Source: an uncultured Bacillota bacterium (lineage in GTDB: Bacteria > Bacillota > Clostridia > Oscillospirales > Oscillospiraceae). From it: a DNA stretch of 38,295 bases. Below are positions 38,263-38,295 of the stretch, one piece after another; position 1 is the stretch's first letter; each line of letters opens with the position of its first letter. A model generated the notes under the pieces. It saw only the letters and a list, made by a program, of their open reading frames with translations. It did not search any database and was not told the DNA's origin. The position numbers and the translations under genes are program-made. The DNA lies in assembly GCA_947385365.1 (NCBI GenBank), contig CANDKT010000009.1, positions 1 to 38,295 on the forward strand. The letters run 5' to 3'.

Positions 38263-38282
38263 CCAGGGGGCTGGCCCCCTGG
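38263..38282. repeat. GC-rich inverted repeat at the right edge
   Basis: CCAGGGGG pairs with CCCCCTGG around CTGG, within a GGTCCAGGG-type direct repeat (38260-38268 and again 38287-38295). No gene is visible from 38176 to the end. It may be a terminator for pth or part of a dispersed repeat cut off by the window edge. Confidence 0.55.
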
Positions 38283-38295
38283 CGCGGGTCCAGGG

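Overview
The window looks like chromosome of a GC-rich, spore-forming, S-layer-bearing Firmicute of the class Clostridia, most likely Oscillospiraceae-like. The evidence is spoIIE, a giant surface protein with C-terminal SLH domains, strong AGGAGG ribosome binding sites with frequent GTG/TTG starts, and Clostridia-type housekeeping blocks (rpmG-secE-nusG-rplK-rplA; glmU-like-prs-pth). The genus cannot be fixed from the sequence alone. The first 53 bases are Illumina adapter, so the left edge is a contig end.

Bases 54-5486 hold two copies of one layout: a secreted CHAP-family gene followed by a CRISPR array with a related leader promoter. Copy 1 (gene 130-1671, small Gly/Ala-rich peptide 1751-1942, array 2172-2875) has a nearly uniform array of 11 repeats. 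Copy 2 (gene 3224-4360, array 4465-5486) has 16 degenerate repeats. In these the Cas6 hairpin plus 8-nt tag is largely kept while the 5' half has drifted, and the first repeat abuts the promoter -10 box.

Bases 5510-16068 are a type III-D CRISPR-Cas locus of the fused-subunit kind: HD-less Cas10, a Cas7-Cas5(Csx10)-Cas11-like fusion, a double Cas7, a Csx19-like protein, a Cas7 with insertion, a CARF-HEPN ribonuclease and Cas6. Most genes overlap or nearly touch, and cas10 starts 23 nt after the last CRISPR repeat. Behind a terminator come two more genes: a stand-alone CARF-like protein and a protein with sigma-70 region 2-like and region 4-like segments. This CARF/sigma-like pair is the best candidate here for an undescribed output branch, in which cyclic-oligoadenylate sensing would be coupled to transcription. 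No cas1 or cas2 is present.

Bases 16085-26516 hold metY, a WYL regulator, a 2315-residue SLH-anchored M14 carboxypeptidase-like protein and a small membrane protein. Bases 26531-29298 carry rplA, rplK, nusG, secE, rpmG and tRNA-Ser(CGA), all on the minus strand. Bases 29440-31152 hold an RNHCP-domain gene with a leader peptide and hairpin upstream, an ISAs1-type transposase remnant and a DUF4180 gene. Bases 31167-38175 hold spoIIE, a YerB-like lipoprotein, ogt, a GlmU acetyltransferase domain without its uridylyltransferase half, prs and pth. A small palindromic MITE-like element occurs three times in intergenic DNA (17671, 29440, 35590).
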